The notes below the pieces were generated by a model. It was not told the origin of the DNA. It did not search any database and saw only the letters and a program-made list of their open reading frames with translations. This document shows, in pieces, positions 44,544 to 53,800 of a DNA stretch of 64,000 nucleotides; positions within the stretch are counted from its first letter, which is position 1, and every line of letters begins with the position of its first letter. Where the stretch lies: contig NZ_JACWZZ010000001.1 of the NCBI RefSeq assembly GCF_014698995.1, forward strand, positions 1,694,501 to 1,758,500, in the 5' to 3' direction. The translations under genes were made by a program, and so were the position numbers. Origin of the DNA: Hymenobacter duratus (GTDB taxonomy: Bacteria; Bacteroidota; Bacteroidia; Cytophagales; Hymenobacteraceae).

Positions 44544-45081
44544 TCCTGCCTCCGTCCCTGGCAGCACCAAATACAAAGTACTGGCGGCTGTACTGGGCGC
44601 AGTTATTCCCATTGCAGTAGCCGTCCTGTACTACTTTCCCAATGTGTTCCGGATTGAAGGAGCACAGGTGAAGGCTTTGCCGGCCGTAAATGCGGTGCTC
44701 AACTCGCTTACTGCACTGCTGCTGATGGCCGGCTACTACTTCATCCGGCGCAAGGATGTAGCCAAGCACCGCGCCATGATGGGCTCCGCTTTTCTGATGG
44801 GGTCCTTATTTCTGGTATCCTACGTGGCGTATCACTCACAGGTGCCCAGCACGAAGTTTGGCGGCGAAGGGCTGATCAAGACGGTTTACTACTTCATCCT
44901 GATTACGCACATCCTGCTGGCAGCCGTTACGGTGGCGCTGGTGCTGTTCACGCTTTACTTCGCACTTACTGAGCAGTTTCAGAAGCACCGTCGTATTGCT
45001 CGCTGGACGTATCCTATCTGGCTCTACGTGTCAATTACGGGCGTTATCGTGTATTTCATGATTTCACCCTACTACAGCTAG
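44530..45081 (+). CDS. DUF420 membrane protein
   Basis: A 183-residue protein with four or five membrane helices: LAAVLGAVIPIAVAVLYYFP, AVLNSLTALLLMAGYYFIRR, HRAMMGSAFLMGSLFLVSYVAYHS, ITHILLAAVTVALVLFTLYFAL and WTYPIWLYVSITGVIVYFMI. Conserved histidines (KHRAMM, YVAYHSQVPSTKFGGEG, THILLA, KHRRIARW) suggest a heme or metal site. DUF420 (CtaM) is known in other bacteria as an oxidase assembly factor, and the overlap with sco supports that role. Confidence 0.9.
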   Translation: MNTNSPASVPGSTKYKVLAAVLGAVIPIAVAVLYYFPNVFRIEGAQVKALPAVNAVLNSLTALLLMAGYYFIRRKDVAKHRAMMGSAFLMGSLFLVSYVAYHSQVPSTKFGGEGLIKTVYYFILITHILLAAVTVALVLFTLYFALTEQFQKHRRIARWTYPIWLYVSITGVIVYFMISPYYS

Positions 45082-45154
45082 ATAACGGTTCAAAAAGCGC
45101 CTGTTCATTGGGGGAATGCGCAAACCATTCGCTTTCAAACGGAGTTGAAGAAGT

Positions 45155-45412
45155 ATGAAAAAGGCATTGTTGACTGTGTTGTTTGCCCTCGTGCTGGGTG
45201 CTCTGTTCAGCCTGTCGCCTCAGACGGCGGCGGCGCAATGCACCATGTGCAAAACCCAGGTAGAATCGGCCCGCTCCGAGAAGGACGGTTACGATTTCTC
45301 CGGTCTGAATAAAGGAATTCTGTACATGGCTGCTATTCCTTACCTGCTGGTAGGAGCGGTAGGCTACTTCTGGTACCGCAACACCAAGGCAAAGAAACTG
45401 GCCCGCAAGTAA
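45155..45412 (+). CDS. Small exported CxxC protein with one C-terminal helix
   Basis: An 85-residue protein: signal peptide (MKKALLTVLFALVLGALFSLSPQTAAAQ), then CTMC at positions 29-32 immediately after the cleavage site, and an acidic/charged loop and one membrane helix (about 56-76: GILYMAAIPYLLVGAVGYFWY) followed by a basic tail. The mature protein would be a membrane-anchored CxxC stub facing the periplasm. Its position in the oxidase cluster suggests a copper or heme assembly role, but no family is recognised. Its stop codon abuts the next start (TAATG). Confidence 0.82.
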   Translation: MKKALLTVLFALVLGALFSLSPQTAAAQCTMCKTQVESARSEKDGYDFSGLNKGILYMAAIPYLLVGAVGYFWYRNTKAKKLARK

Positions 45413-45837
45413 TGGCCGGCTCCACTGGGTCAGGGCTGCTGGCTATGCTGGCCCAGAAGTGCCCCCGTTGTCATCGGGGCCCGCTGTTCCGGTATTCCGC
45501 CCTGCACCTTAGGAAGTTCGATGCTATGTATGAAAGCTGCCCGGTGTGCGGGCAGCATTATGAGCCGGAAGTAGGCTTCTACTGGGGCGCCATGTACATC
45601 AGCTACGGTTTTTCTACGGCTATTGTCTTCCTCACGGGAATCCTGCTGTTCTACCTTGCGCACGATCCGCCCGTGTGGGTCTATATGACGAGTGTGGCAG
45701 CGGTGGTAGTGGCCCTTACGCCGCTGTTGTTCCGCTACGCGCGGGTTGTGATGCTCTACCTGTTTGGCGGAATCACCTACGACCCACACCTGGCTGGTTC
45801 CTTGCCTCACCACCGCATAGAGAAGCCCGATAACTAG
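45412..45837 (+). CDS. DUF983 membrane protein with zinc ribbon
   Basis: A 141-residue protein. The N-terminal zinc ribbon is CPRCHRGPLF and CPVCGQHYEPEVGFYWG (four cysteines, family signature), followed by two helices (about 64-84 and 90-110) and a short C-terminal tail. DUF983 proteins are widespread in Bacteroidota and alpha-Proteobacteria, often near oxidase genes; their biochemical role is unknown. The frame ends just before a terminator. Confidence 0.92.
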   Translation: MAGSTGSGLLAMLAQKCPRCHRGPLFRYSALHLRKFDAMYESCPVCGQHYEPEVGFYWGAMYISYGFSTAIVFLTGILLFYLAHDPPVWVYMTSVAAVVVALTPLLFRYARVVMLYLFGGITYDPHLAGSLPHHRIEKPDN

Positions 45838-45838
45838 G

Positions 45839-45864
45839 AAATGCCGCCAATTGGCGGCATTTTT
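45839..45864 (+). terminator. Rho-independent terminator of the oxidase cluster
   Basis: Perfect palindrome AAATGCCGCC AATT GGCGGCATTT, then TT. It lies immediately after the DUF983 stop codon. Confidence 0.88.
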
Positions 45865-45916
45865 GTTGGGTGCCGGTTCCTGCGGGGCCGCGTGGTGCCG
45901 TCCAAATCTACTCCTG

Positions 45917-48900
45917 TTGAAGTTCGCCCGCTTTCTACCGCCAGTATTGTTGCTGGCTGCTCTACTATGCTTTGCGGGAGCTTACCTGAGCAACCGCTAC
46001 GGCCAGGCGCCCGGCGTACTGTTGCGCACCGACGCCGACCGGCTGCAAAAGCTGTTGCGCACTGCCGAGCTAACGGCCGAACAGGAAGCCGCTGAAATAA
46101 CGGCGGAGGCGCAGCGCGGCGAACTGAATTTCGGCAGGCTGGTTAGCCAGACGACGTATCCCTGCTTCGTGTACCGAAACGAGCAGCTGCTCTACTGGTC
46201 AGACCACACTACCCGTCCCGAGCCGGAGCACGTAGGGCAGTCCTTCACGGAAAAGCTGGTGACCATGCAGTTCGGGCACTACATTGCCCTGCGGCACGCT
46301 GCCGGGCCTTACGTAGTGCTGACTTATGTGCCTCTGGAAAAAGGCTATGGTATCAGCAACCGCTACCTGCGCGACGGCTCAGAAAAGGCGCTGTTCCGGG
46401 GGCTGAATGTGCGGCTGGTGACCGGCAGACAACGGCCCGACCGCCCGAAGTTCTACTCTGACGAGGGGAGCTACCTGTTTTCGCTGGAAAGCCTGCAGCT
46501 TAACCCCGCTACCGGCAAGCGCCTGCCCATGGCCCTGATGATGCTCGGGTTCGGATTTTATCTGGGGTGCTGGCTGCTCTGGGCGTGGCAATTGGCCCGC
46601 GCCAACAGCGTGCTGGCTGGCGCGGCAGTGCTGTTGCTGCCGCTGGTGCTGCTGCGGGCAGTGCTGCTGCACTTCGGGCTGCCATTTTCCTTTATAGAAC
46701 TGCCGTTGTTCGATCCGCGGGTATATGCGGCCTCGTGGCTTTCACCTTCTCTCGGCGACTTATTCATCAACGCCCTGCTGCTGGCTGTAGGGGCGTATTA
46801 TGCCCAGCTGCTGTTCCGGCGCTACAATCCCATGCGGTGGGTGGAGCGGCTCCGGAGTTCGGGGCAGCGCACAGCGGTAGCAACAGTAGCGGGCGTGTTG
46901 TTTTTTCTGCTGCTGGAACTGTTGTTTCAGTTCTATTCCAATAGTTTCAATAACTCCCAGATCATCCTCGATATCACTCAGGATATCTCAGTGTCGGGGT
47001 TTAAGCTGCTGTTGTGCCTCGCTATTGTGCTGCACACGGGCTCCTACCTGGTAGGGTTTTACATGCTGGCGCAACTGTTTAGCGCGGCGGTGCTGCCCGA
47101 AACCAAGCGGGGCAGCATCTTCGGACTGGGCCTGAGCGCTCTGCTTTTCCTGCCGATTGGTATTGCGCTGGGCCAGGTGCACGTGCTGCTGGTGGGCATC
47201 ACGCTGTGGTTTCTGCTACTGCTGCGCCTGATGGGGCTGCGGCGCGTGGCGGCGGTGGTGCCGTATCAGGTATACCTGTTCATTTTTCTGATGCTGGGTA
47301 TCAGTTCGGCGGTTGGGGCCCTGGCCTTGTTCGAGCACTTCGACCGGCAGCTGGTCATCAATAAGCAGACTCTTGCCGGAAACCTACTCGTGGACAACGA
47401 CCTGCAGGGGGAATTTCTGCTAACGGAACGCACCCGCGAAATGGCCGCCGACCCGCTCATCCGGACGCTGCTGGCCAGCCCGTTCGCCAGTTCGGAAGTG
47501 GTACGCCAGAAGATAGTCAAGCACTACCTGCGCGACTACTTCGACAAATACGAAATAGCGGTTTCGCTTTTCGACCCGGCCGGCCGCCCCTTGGGCGCCG
47601 GACCGGGGGCCGAATCGTTGTCGGATGCGCGCAGCCGGTTGCTGAAGAATGCGACCCGTACCGACCAGCTCAATCTGTTTCTGGTACGCGGCAGCAACTC
47701 GTTCAGCACCCGGCGTTACGTCGATTTTGTGGCCGTGCCGGCGCCAGTCAGCGGCTCCAGCACCGTGCTGCTGGAGCTCACACTCAAGAAGCTGACCAAC
47801 TACAGCGTAGTGCCCGAACTGCTCATCGACCAGAAGTTCTTCCAGCCGGGCCTGGGGGCCGAACTGAGTTACGCGGGTTTCGAAAAAGACCGGCTGGTGT
47901 ACAATGAGGGCGACTTCGACTACGTGAACCGCCTGTTGCCGCACCAGTACAACGACCCGCGCCTCTACCGTACCGGGTTGGTGGCGGGGCGCTACCACCA
48001 CCTGGCCGTGCGCGACGAAGCCCAGCACCGCACCGTGGTGGTGACGACGGACAACTACAGCTTCACCGACTGGCTGGCCAATTTCTCGTTCCTGTTTCTG
48101 CTGCACACGTTTTTCTGGCTGCTCAGCATCGGGCTGTACCTGCTGGTGCGCGGCGAGTATCTGGAGATATTCCGCACCAACTTCAGCACCAAAATCCAGC
48201 TCTTCCTCAACTTTGGCATTCTGGTGCCGCTGGTGATTGTAAGCATTGCCACGGCCAGCCAGGTGACGTCGTCGTACAAGCGCGACCTGCGCCGCACCTA
48301 TGAGCGGCGCGGGCGGGCCGTGCAGGAAAATCTGCTGCAAAACCGCGCCCTGCTCGCCGACTCCATGGGGCGCGCCGCGCTGTTCGAGCTAGCCGATAAC
48401 GTATCCTCGCTCACCGAAACCGACCTTAACCTCTACGATGCCAGCGGCGAATTGCTGGTCAGCAGCCAGCCCATCATCTTCGAGTCGGGGTTGCTGGGTA
48501 CCCTGATGAACCCGCAGGCCGTGGCGGCGCTGAAGGAGCATACGCAGCCGCGCGTGCTGCTAACTGAGCGGGCCGGCTCGCTCTCGTTCAATGCGCTGTA
48601 TCTGCCGTTGCGCGCCCCGGAGGCAGAGGCCGGACAGGCGGGCCGGGTGCTGGGCTACGTCGGTATTCCGTTCTTCGATTCAGAGAAAGAGCTGGATAAC
48701 AAGCTGATTGAGCTGATTTCGACCTTGGTGAACATCTTCACGGTGATGTTCATCTTCTTCCTGATTCTCACCTTCGTGGCCTCCCGGGTGCTGACCGATC
48801 CGCTGAAGCTGCTCACCGAAAAGCTCAAGCAGACCACTCTCACGGGCCAGAATGAAATGCTCGACTATCAGTCGAATGACGAAATCGGGCTGCTGGTGCG

Positions 48901-49642
48901 CGAGTACAATGCCATGCTGCTGAAGCTGGAGGAAAGCAAACAGGAACTGGCGGCGCAGGAAAAAGAAGCCGCCTGGCGCGAAATGGCCCGGCAGGTGGCC
49001 CACGAAATCAAGAACCCGCTGACGCCCATGAAGCTGAGCCTGCAGTTTCTGCAGCGCGCCATCCAGGACAACCGGCCCAACATTCAGGAGCTGATTGGCA
49101 AAGTGTCGCAGACACTTATCACCCAGATTGACGTGCTGACCGACATTGCCACCTCATTCAGTAACTTCACCAACCTGCCCGCCATGCGCCCCGAGCGGCT
49201 GGATGTGGCCCAGGTACTGCGCCGCTGCGTGGAGCTGCACCAGGGCAGCCGCCAGGACGCCCGTATCCGGCTGCAGCTGCCGGCGGAAGAAACGCCCGCC
49301 ACCGTCTTTGCCGACGAAAGTCTACTGGTGCGCACCTTCAACAACCTGCTCATCAATGCGCTGCAGTCGGTGCCGGAAGGGCGGGGGGCGGAGATTGAGG
49401 CGCAGCTGGAAATCCGGCCCGAAGGGCGGGTGCGTATCAGCATCCAGGACAACGGGGCCGGCATTGCGGAGGAAGTGCGGGAGAAGGTGTTTGTGCCCAA
49501 CTTCACCACCAAAGCTACCGGCTCTGGTATTGGGCTAGCCGTGGCTAAGCGCGGCATCGAAAGCGCCGGCGGCAGCATCTGGTTTGAAACTGAGGAAGGC
49601 ACCGGCACCACTTTCTACATCGAGCTGCCGCTGGCTGGCTAA
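45917..49642 (+). CDS. Very large NtrY-like sensor histidine kinase
   Basis: Membrane histidine kinase of 1241 residues. The N-terminal half contains two membrane clusters: one helix then a periplasmic domain (about 30-200), and five to eight helices (about 200-470); a second periplasmic sensor domain (about 490-720), a helix and a third domain (about 770-920) follow. A HAMP-like segment after the last helix (about 930-990) leads to the dimerisation motif AWREMARQVAHEIKNPLTPM (His near 1029) and the ATPase domain with FNNLLINALQS (N box), IQDNGAGI (G1) and ATGSGIGLAVAKRG (G2). The frame reaches 45851, but that start lies in the terminator, so TTG 45917 (MKFARFL) is proposed. No response regulator is next to it. 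Confidence 0.9.
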   Translation: MKFARFLPPVLLLAALLCFAGAYLSNRYGQAPGVLLRTDADRLQKLLRTAELTAEQEAAEITAEAQRGELNFGRLVSQTTYPCFVYRNEQLLYWSDHTTRPEPEHVGQSFTEKLVTMQFGHYIALRHAAGPYVVLTYVPLEKGYGISNRYLRDGSEKALFRGLNVRLVTGRQRPDRPKFYSDEGSYLFSLESLQLNPATGKRLPMALMMLGFGFYLGCWLLWAWQLARANSVLAGAAVLLLPLVLLRAVLLHFGLPFSFIELPLFDPRVYAASWLSPSLGDLFINALLLAVGAYYAQLLFRRYNPMRWVERLRSSGQRTAVATVAGVLFFLLLELLFQFYSNSFNNSQIILDITQDISVSGFKLLLCLAIVLHTGSYLVGFYMLAQLFSAAVLPETKRGSIFGLGLSALLFLPIGIALGQVHVLLVGITLWFLLLLRLMGLRRVAAVVPYQVYLFIFLMLGISSAVGALALFEHFDRQLVINKQTLAGNLLVDNDLQGEFLLTERTREMAADPLIRTLLASPFASSEVVRQKIVKHYLRDYFDKYEIAVSLFDPAGRPLGAGPGAESLSDARSRLLKNATRTDQLNLFLVRGSNSFSTRRYVDFVAVPAPVSGSSTVLLELTLKKLTNYSVVPELLIDQKFFQPGLGAELSYAGFEKDRLVYNEGDFDYVNRLLPHQYNDPRLYRTGLVAGRYHHLAVRDEAQHRTVVVTTDNYSFTDWLANFSFLFLLHTFFWLLSIGLYLLVRGEYLEIFRTNFSTKIQLFLNFGILVPLVIVSIATASQVTSSYKRDLRRTYERRGRAVQENLLQNRALLADSMGRAALFELADNVSSLTETDLNLYDASGELLVSSQPIIFESGLLGTLMNPQAVAALKEHTQPRVLLTERAGSLSFNALYLPLRAPEAEAGQAGRVLGYVGIPFFDSEKELDNKLIELISTLVNIFTVMFIFFLILTFVASRVLTDPLKLLTEKLKQTTLTGQNEMLDYQSNDEIGLLVREYNAMLLKLEESKQELAAQEKEAAWREMARQVAHEIKNPLTPMKLSLQFLQRAIQDNRPNIQELIGKVSQTLITQIDVLTDIATSFSNFTNLPAMRPERLDVAQVLRRCVELHQGSRQDARIRLQLPAEETPATVFADESLLVRTFNNLLINALQSVPEGRGAEIEAQLEIRPEGRVRISIQDNGAGIAEEVREKVFVPNFTTKATGSGIGLAVAKRGIESAGGSIWFETEEGTGTTFYIELPLAG

Positions 49643-49744
49643 GCTGCGGGGTCAAGCCGAAGCAGAGCGGTACTTTTGGCGGCACGAATTGCGCCGCTTC
49701 TTACGTTGTGGAGCCGGGCAACCTTCCGGGTATAAAGACTTTCA

Positions 49745-52700
49745 ATGATCAGCAGCTTTCCGCACCGCTTTCTGCGCTTTGGCTTGCTGCTGGTGTGTGT
49801 GCTGGCGTGGGCCGGAGCGTGGGCGCAGCAACGTGCAGAAACCCCGCCCAAGACGCGCCGCTGCGTATGGGTGCGTCTTACGCCGGGCCGCGACACCACC
49901 GATTTTGCGCTGAACGATACGCTGACCGTAGTGCCTTCCTCGGTCAGCACGCAGGGCCGCTCCATTAGCTACGACAGCCGCACCGACCGGTACCGGCTGG
50001 TGCAGCCGGGCCGCCGCCTGCCCAGCCCCGAGCCTGGTCAGCCCGACATCGTAGTGCCCGGCCTTGACTCAGTATTAGTGTGCTACCGGGTGCTGCCGCT
50101 ACGGCTGGCCGCGCCGGTGTTTCGGCGCCCGCGTCGCCTGCTCGATAGTACCGACTTTCCGCAGCGCCGCTTCGGGCAGGAGGATTTTGCGGTGAAGGAG
50201 CAGATTCTGAGCACGCCGGGCATCAACAAAACCGGTAATCTGGCCCGCGGCATCAGTTTCGGCAACGCCCAGAACGTGTTTGTCAACTCCTCGCTCAACC
50301 TACAGCTCGAAGGCCGCCTCACCGACAACATCAACCTTACGGCCGCCATCAGCGACCAGAGCGTGCCGTTTCAGCCCGAGGGCAACACCCAGCAGCTGCA
50401 GGAATTCGACCGGATTTACATCACGCTGACCAGCCCGCGCTGGAACCTGACGGCCGGCGACGTGGTGCTGCGCAACAAGCCCGACTACTTCCTGCGCTTC
50501 TACAAAAACGTGCAGGGCGCGGCGCTGGAAGTGAACCTGGGCCAGACGCCGGGTGGCCTCAGCGGCTTCAGCACGCCCCAGCTCACGCCGCTGCCCAGCT
50601 ACCCTGGCGTCAATCCGGGCACGTACACCACCACTACCATCACCAACGGCGGCCAGCCGCCCACACAGTCTACCGCGCCGGGCAGCGTGGCGCCGCCCGC
50701 GGCGTCGGGTTCCCCGTTTCCGCCGGGCACTTCTGGCACTATTTCCGCGGAGGAAAAGGGGCGGTTCGGGCCGATTCGCTCGTCTACGACGGTGGCGGGC
50801 GGCGTGGCCAAGGGCAAGTTTGCCAGTATTGATGTGGCGCCCATTGAGAACGTGCAGGGGCCGTACCGGCTGCGCGGGCCCAACGGCGAGCAGTTCATCA
50901 TCGTGCTGGCCAACTCCGAGCGGGTGTATTTGGATGGGCGGCTGATGACGCGCGGCTTCGATAACGACTACGTCATCGACTACAACCAGGCCGAGGTGAC
51001 GTTTTCGCCGCAGCACCTCATCACCCGCAACTCGCGCATCAAGATTGATTTCGAGTATTCCGACTTCAACTACGCCCGCTCGCTCTACCACCTGAGCCAC
51101 TACCAGCAGGTGGGCCGGCTGGCGGTGCACGGCAACTTCTACCGCGAAGCCGACAACCCCGACAACTCGCCCAACCTGCTGCTCGACAGCCTCGACCGAA
51201 TAGCCCTACGCGACTTGCCCGGCAACGTGGCCCAGGCCGCTACGCCCGGCGGCCAGCGCGTGCAGTACACCCGCAATCAGGTACTCTACAACCGCGAAAC
51301 CCGCACCGTGAACGGCCTGCCCGTGGACGTATTCACATACCCGCCCGATTCCACGCGGGACGTGTTCAACGTGCGGTTTACGGACGTGGGAGCCGGCAAA
51401 GGCGACTATAACCTGAGCACAACCTATCCCAGCGCCAATGGCCGGGTGTACGAGTACGTCGAGCCGCTGAATGGGGTGCAGCGGGGGCGGTATGCGCCCA
51501 TCCGGCTGCTGCCCGCGCCGCTGCAGAAGCAGATTGTGTCGGCCGGGGCCAGCTTTCAGGTAGACTCTACCACGTCCGTATTCGTGGACCTGGCCGTGTC
51601 GGACCTGGACCTGAACCGGTTTTCGCCTTCTTCCGACAAGGGCCGGGCCATGCGCGTGGGTTACGTGGTGCAGGACCGCCGTCTGCCGGGCCTGGGTTTT
51701 CTGAAGGACTACCGCTTCCGCAGCGCCCTCGATTACGAGTACACCAGCCGCGCCTTCGCGCCCGTCGACCGATTCCGGGACATTGAGTTTGACCGCAACT
51801 GGAGCACCACCAGCACCGTGCAGGGCAACGCCGCTCGTCGCGAAGCCCACGCCGACAATATCCTCAACTTTGCCGTAGGCGCGGCCAAAGACGAGAACAA
51901 CGCCGTAAACTACCGCCTCAGCCGCCGCTTCCGGTCGGGGGAGGTGAGTGGGCTGCAGCACTGGCTGGATGCGGCCCGGCAAATCGGGGACGTGCAGCTG
52001 CGTGGCAGTTTGTTTCTGCTCGATTCGAAGGCCGGCAACAAGGAATCCAGATGGGCGAGGGGCGAGGCGGCGGCGCGCTACGTGGCCGGGTCTGTGGTGC
52101 CGGGCTACGCCTACCGCTTCGACAAAAACCGCGTGGCGCTGCCTTCCGGCGACTCCATTACATCGGCCAACTACTTCGACGAGCACAACGTGTTCTTCCA
52201 GAGCCAGGACTCGGCGCGCACCCGTTTCCGGGCCGACTACACCTACCGCCGCGACCAGACGCCTAACGCCGAACAAACTGAAATTCAGCGGCGCAGCACG
52301 GCCCAGACCTGGCAGGGCACGCTGACTACGCGCCTCGGCAAAAACCAGGACCTGGCCGTGCTGGCTACCTACCGCGACCTGGCCGCCCGCGACAGTGCCC
52401 GCCAGCGCACCGTGCTGACCAAGCTGGACTGGAACGCCAGCTTCCTGCAAAACCAGATTCGGTCGGAGCTGAGCTACTCCGTGGCGACAGGCCGGGAGCT
52501 GAAGCGCGACTACTCGTTTATCACGGTGGCCAACGGGCAGGGCACGCACTACTACGGCGGCGACGCGCCGCCCTTCAACGGCATCCAGGACCGGGACGAG
52601 TTCCTGGAGGCGCCTACATCGGATGCCGTGTACCGCACCCACATCAAAGTCTATCTGCCCACCGACGACTACCTGATTGCCTATAGCAACCGGTTCAGCT

Positions 52701-53533
52701 ACCGCCTCACTACCAACGCCCCGCGCACCTGGCGCGACGCCGGTGGCTGGCGCGCGGCGGCGGCCCGCTTCTCGGCCATCAGCAGCATCACGCTCGATAG
52801 CCGCACCATCGACAACAGCCTTTCAGCCCGCCTGAACCCGTTTGCGTTCCAGACCGAAGACTCGCTGCTGCTCAGCCTCAATAAGCTGCTGCGCAATACG
52901 GTGTACTTCAACCGCTCCAACCCCATTTTCGGAGCCGAACTGACTGTGCAGCAGAGCCAGCAGAAGGTGCTGCTCACGCAGGGCTCCGATATCCGCAACC
53001 TGGCGGCCCAGAGCCTGCTGCTGCGCCGCACGCTGGCGCAGTCGTTTACGGGGCGCCTCACCACCTCGCGCAGCATCCGGCAGAATAACTCCGACTACCT
53101 CGCCAACCGCAACTACCGAGTGCTGGTGTACGAGGTGGCTCCCGAAATCAGCTACCAGCCCAGCGGCACGCTCCGCTTTACGGGCACCTACCTGCGCACC
53201 GACAAAAACAACCTAACGCCCATCAACGCCGAAAACGAGGCCCGCGGCGTGTTTGACGAGCTGGGGCTGGAAACGCGCATCAGCCAGGTCAGCAAGCGCA
53301 CTATCACGGCCACCACGCGCTACGTGCGCATCGCCTTCGACGGCAACCAAGACTCGGTGGTGGGCCTGGAAATCCTGAATGCGCTACGCCCCGGCTCCAA
53401 CTTCACCTGGAACCTGAACGCCGAGCAGCGCCTCAGCAACGGCCTCAACCTCACCCTCAGCTACGACGGCCGCAAAGCCAACGGCCTGAACGTAGTGCAC
53501 ACCGGCCGCATGCAGGTTTCGGTGCTGTTTTAG
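49745..53533 (+). CDS. Large predicted outer-membrane/cell-surface protein, unknown function
   Basis: A 1262-residue exported protein with a signal peptide ending AGAWAQ. The middle (about 140-460) contains repeated beta-strand-like segments with ISFGNAQNVFVNSSLNLQLEGRL, VQGPYRLRGPNGEQ and RVYLDGRLMTRGFDNDYVID followed by ITRNSRIKIDFEYSD; the second half is a long series of alternating Tyr/Asp/Arg strands ending in VHTGRMQVSVLF, as for a beta-barrel. The region around 165-210 (TAGDVVLRNKPDYFLRFYKNVQG) is reminiscent of barrel-assembly or usher-like proteins. No family can be named with confidence. A proline/threonine-rich insert (about 290-340) lies in the middle. Confidence 0.72.
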   Translation: MISSFPHRFLRFGLLLVCVLAWAGAWAQQRAETPPKTRRCVWVRLTPGRDTTDFALNDTLTVVPSSVSTQGRSISYDSRTDRYRLVQPGRRLPSPEPGQPDIVVPGLDSVLVCYRVLPLRLAAPVFRRPRRLLDSTDFPQRRFGQEDFAVKEQILSTPGINKTGNLARGISFGNAQNVFVNSSLNLQLEGRLTDNINLTAAISDQSVPFQPEGNTQQLQEFDRIYITLTSPRWNLTAGDVVLRNKPDYFLRFYKNVQGAALEVNLGQTPGGLSGFSTPQLTPLPSYPGVNPGTYTTTTITNGGQPPTQSTAPGSVAPPAASGSPFPPGTSGTISAEEKGRFGPIRSSTTVAGGVAKGKFASIDVAPIENVQGPYRLRGPNGEQFIIVLANSERVYLDGRLMTRGFDNDYVIDYNQAEVTFSPQHLITRNSRIKIDFEYSDFNYARSLYHLSHYQQVGRLAVHGNFYREADNPDNSPNLLLDSLDRIALRDLPGNVAQAATPGGQRVQYTRNQVLYNRETRTVNGLPVDVFTYPPDSTRDVFNVRFTDVGAGKGDYNLSTTYPSANGRVYEYVEPLNGVQRGRYAPIRLLPAPLQKQIVSAGASFQVDSTTSVFVDLAVSDLDLNRFSPSSDKGRAMRVGYVVQDRRLPGLGFLKDYRFRSALDYEYTSRAFAPVDRFRDIEFDRNWSTTSTVQGNAARREAHADNILNFAVGAAKDENNAVNYRLSRRFRSGEVSGLQHWLDAARQIGDVQLRGSLFLLDSKAGNKESRWARGEAAARYVAGSVVPGYAYRFDKNRVALPSGDSITSANYFDEHNVFFQSQDSARTRFRADYTYRRDQTPNAEQTEIQRRSTAQTWQGTLTTRLGKNQDLAVLATYRDLAARDSARQRTVLTKLDWNASFLQNQIRSELSYSVATGRELKRDYSFITVANGQGTHYYGGDAPPFNGIQDRDEFLEAPTSDAVYRTHIKVYLPTDDYLIAYSNRFSYRLTTNAPRTWRDAGGWRAAAARFSAISSITLDSRTIDNSLSARLNPFAFQTEDSLLLSLNKLLRNTVYFNRSNPIFGAELTVQQSQQKVLLTQGSDIRNLAAQSLLLRRTLAQSFTGRLTTSRSIRQNNSDYLANRNYRVLVYEVAPEISYQPSGTLRFTGTYLRTDKNNLTPINAENEARGVFDELGLETRISQVSKRTITATTRYVRIAFDGNQDSVVGLEILNALRPGSNFTWNLNAEQRLSNGLNLTLSYDGRKANGLNVVHTGRMQVSVLF

Positions 53534-53800
53534 GGCGAGGTGGTTGCCCTGGCAACTCAGGTAGTCCGGCTGCCTGTTTTGTACACTCTGTATGCTGTAA
53601 TCCAGTCAGGCTAACCAAGTAGACCCAAAATGGGAAAGCCGTGCTGTGTTGGGAAAAATTTTGGTGTAGTGCATAAACTCGTCAATTTTAGATTGCCTAC
53701 CGCCTAACCGTATACACCGTGGGCTTTTAACCGCCTGACTTGCTACTGGTCAAGCCTGCAGCTCAAAGGAGGAAAAAGGACTATTCAGCACGCTACCACT

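Noticed and set aside
45851..45916. Start of the histidine kinase at the far upstream TTG
   Set aside because: The codon lies inside the terminator hairpin of the preceding gene and would place about 20 unrelated residues before the first helix.
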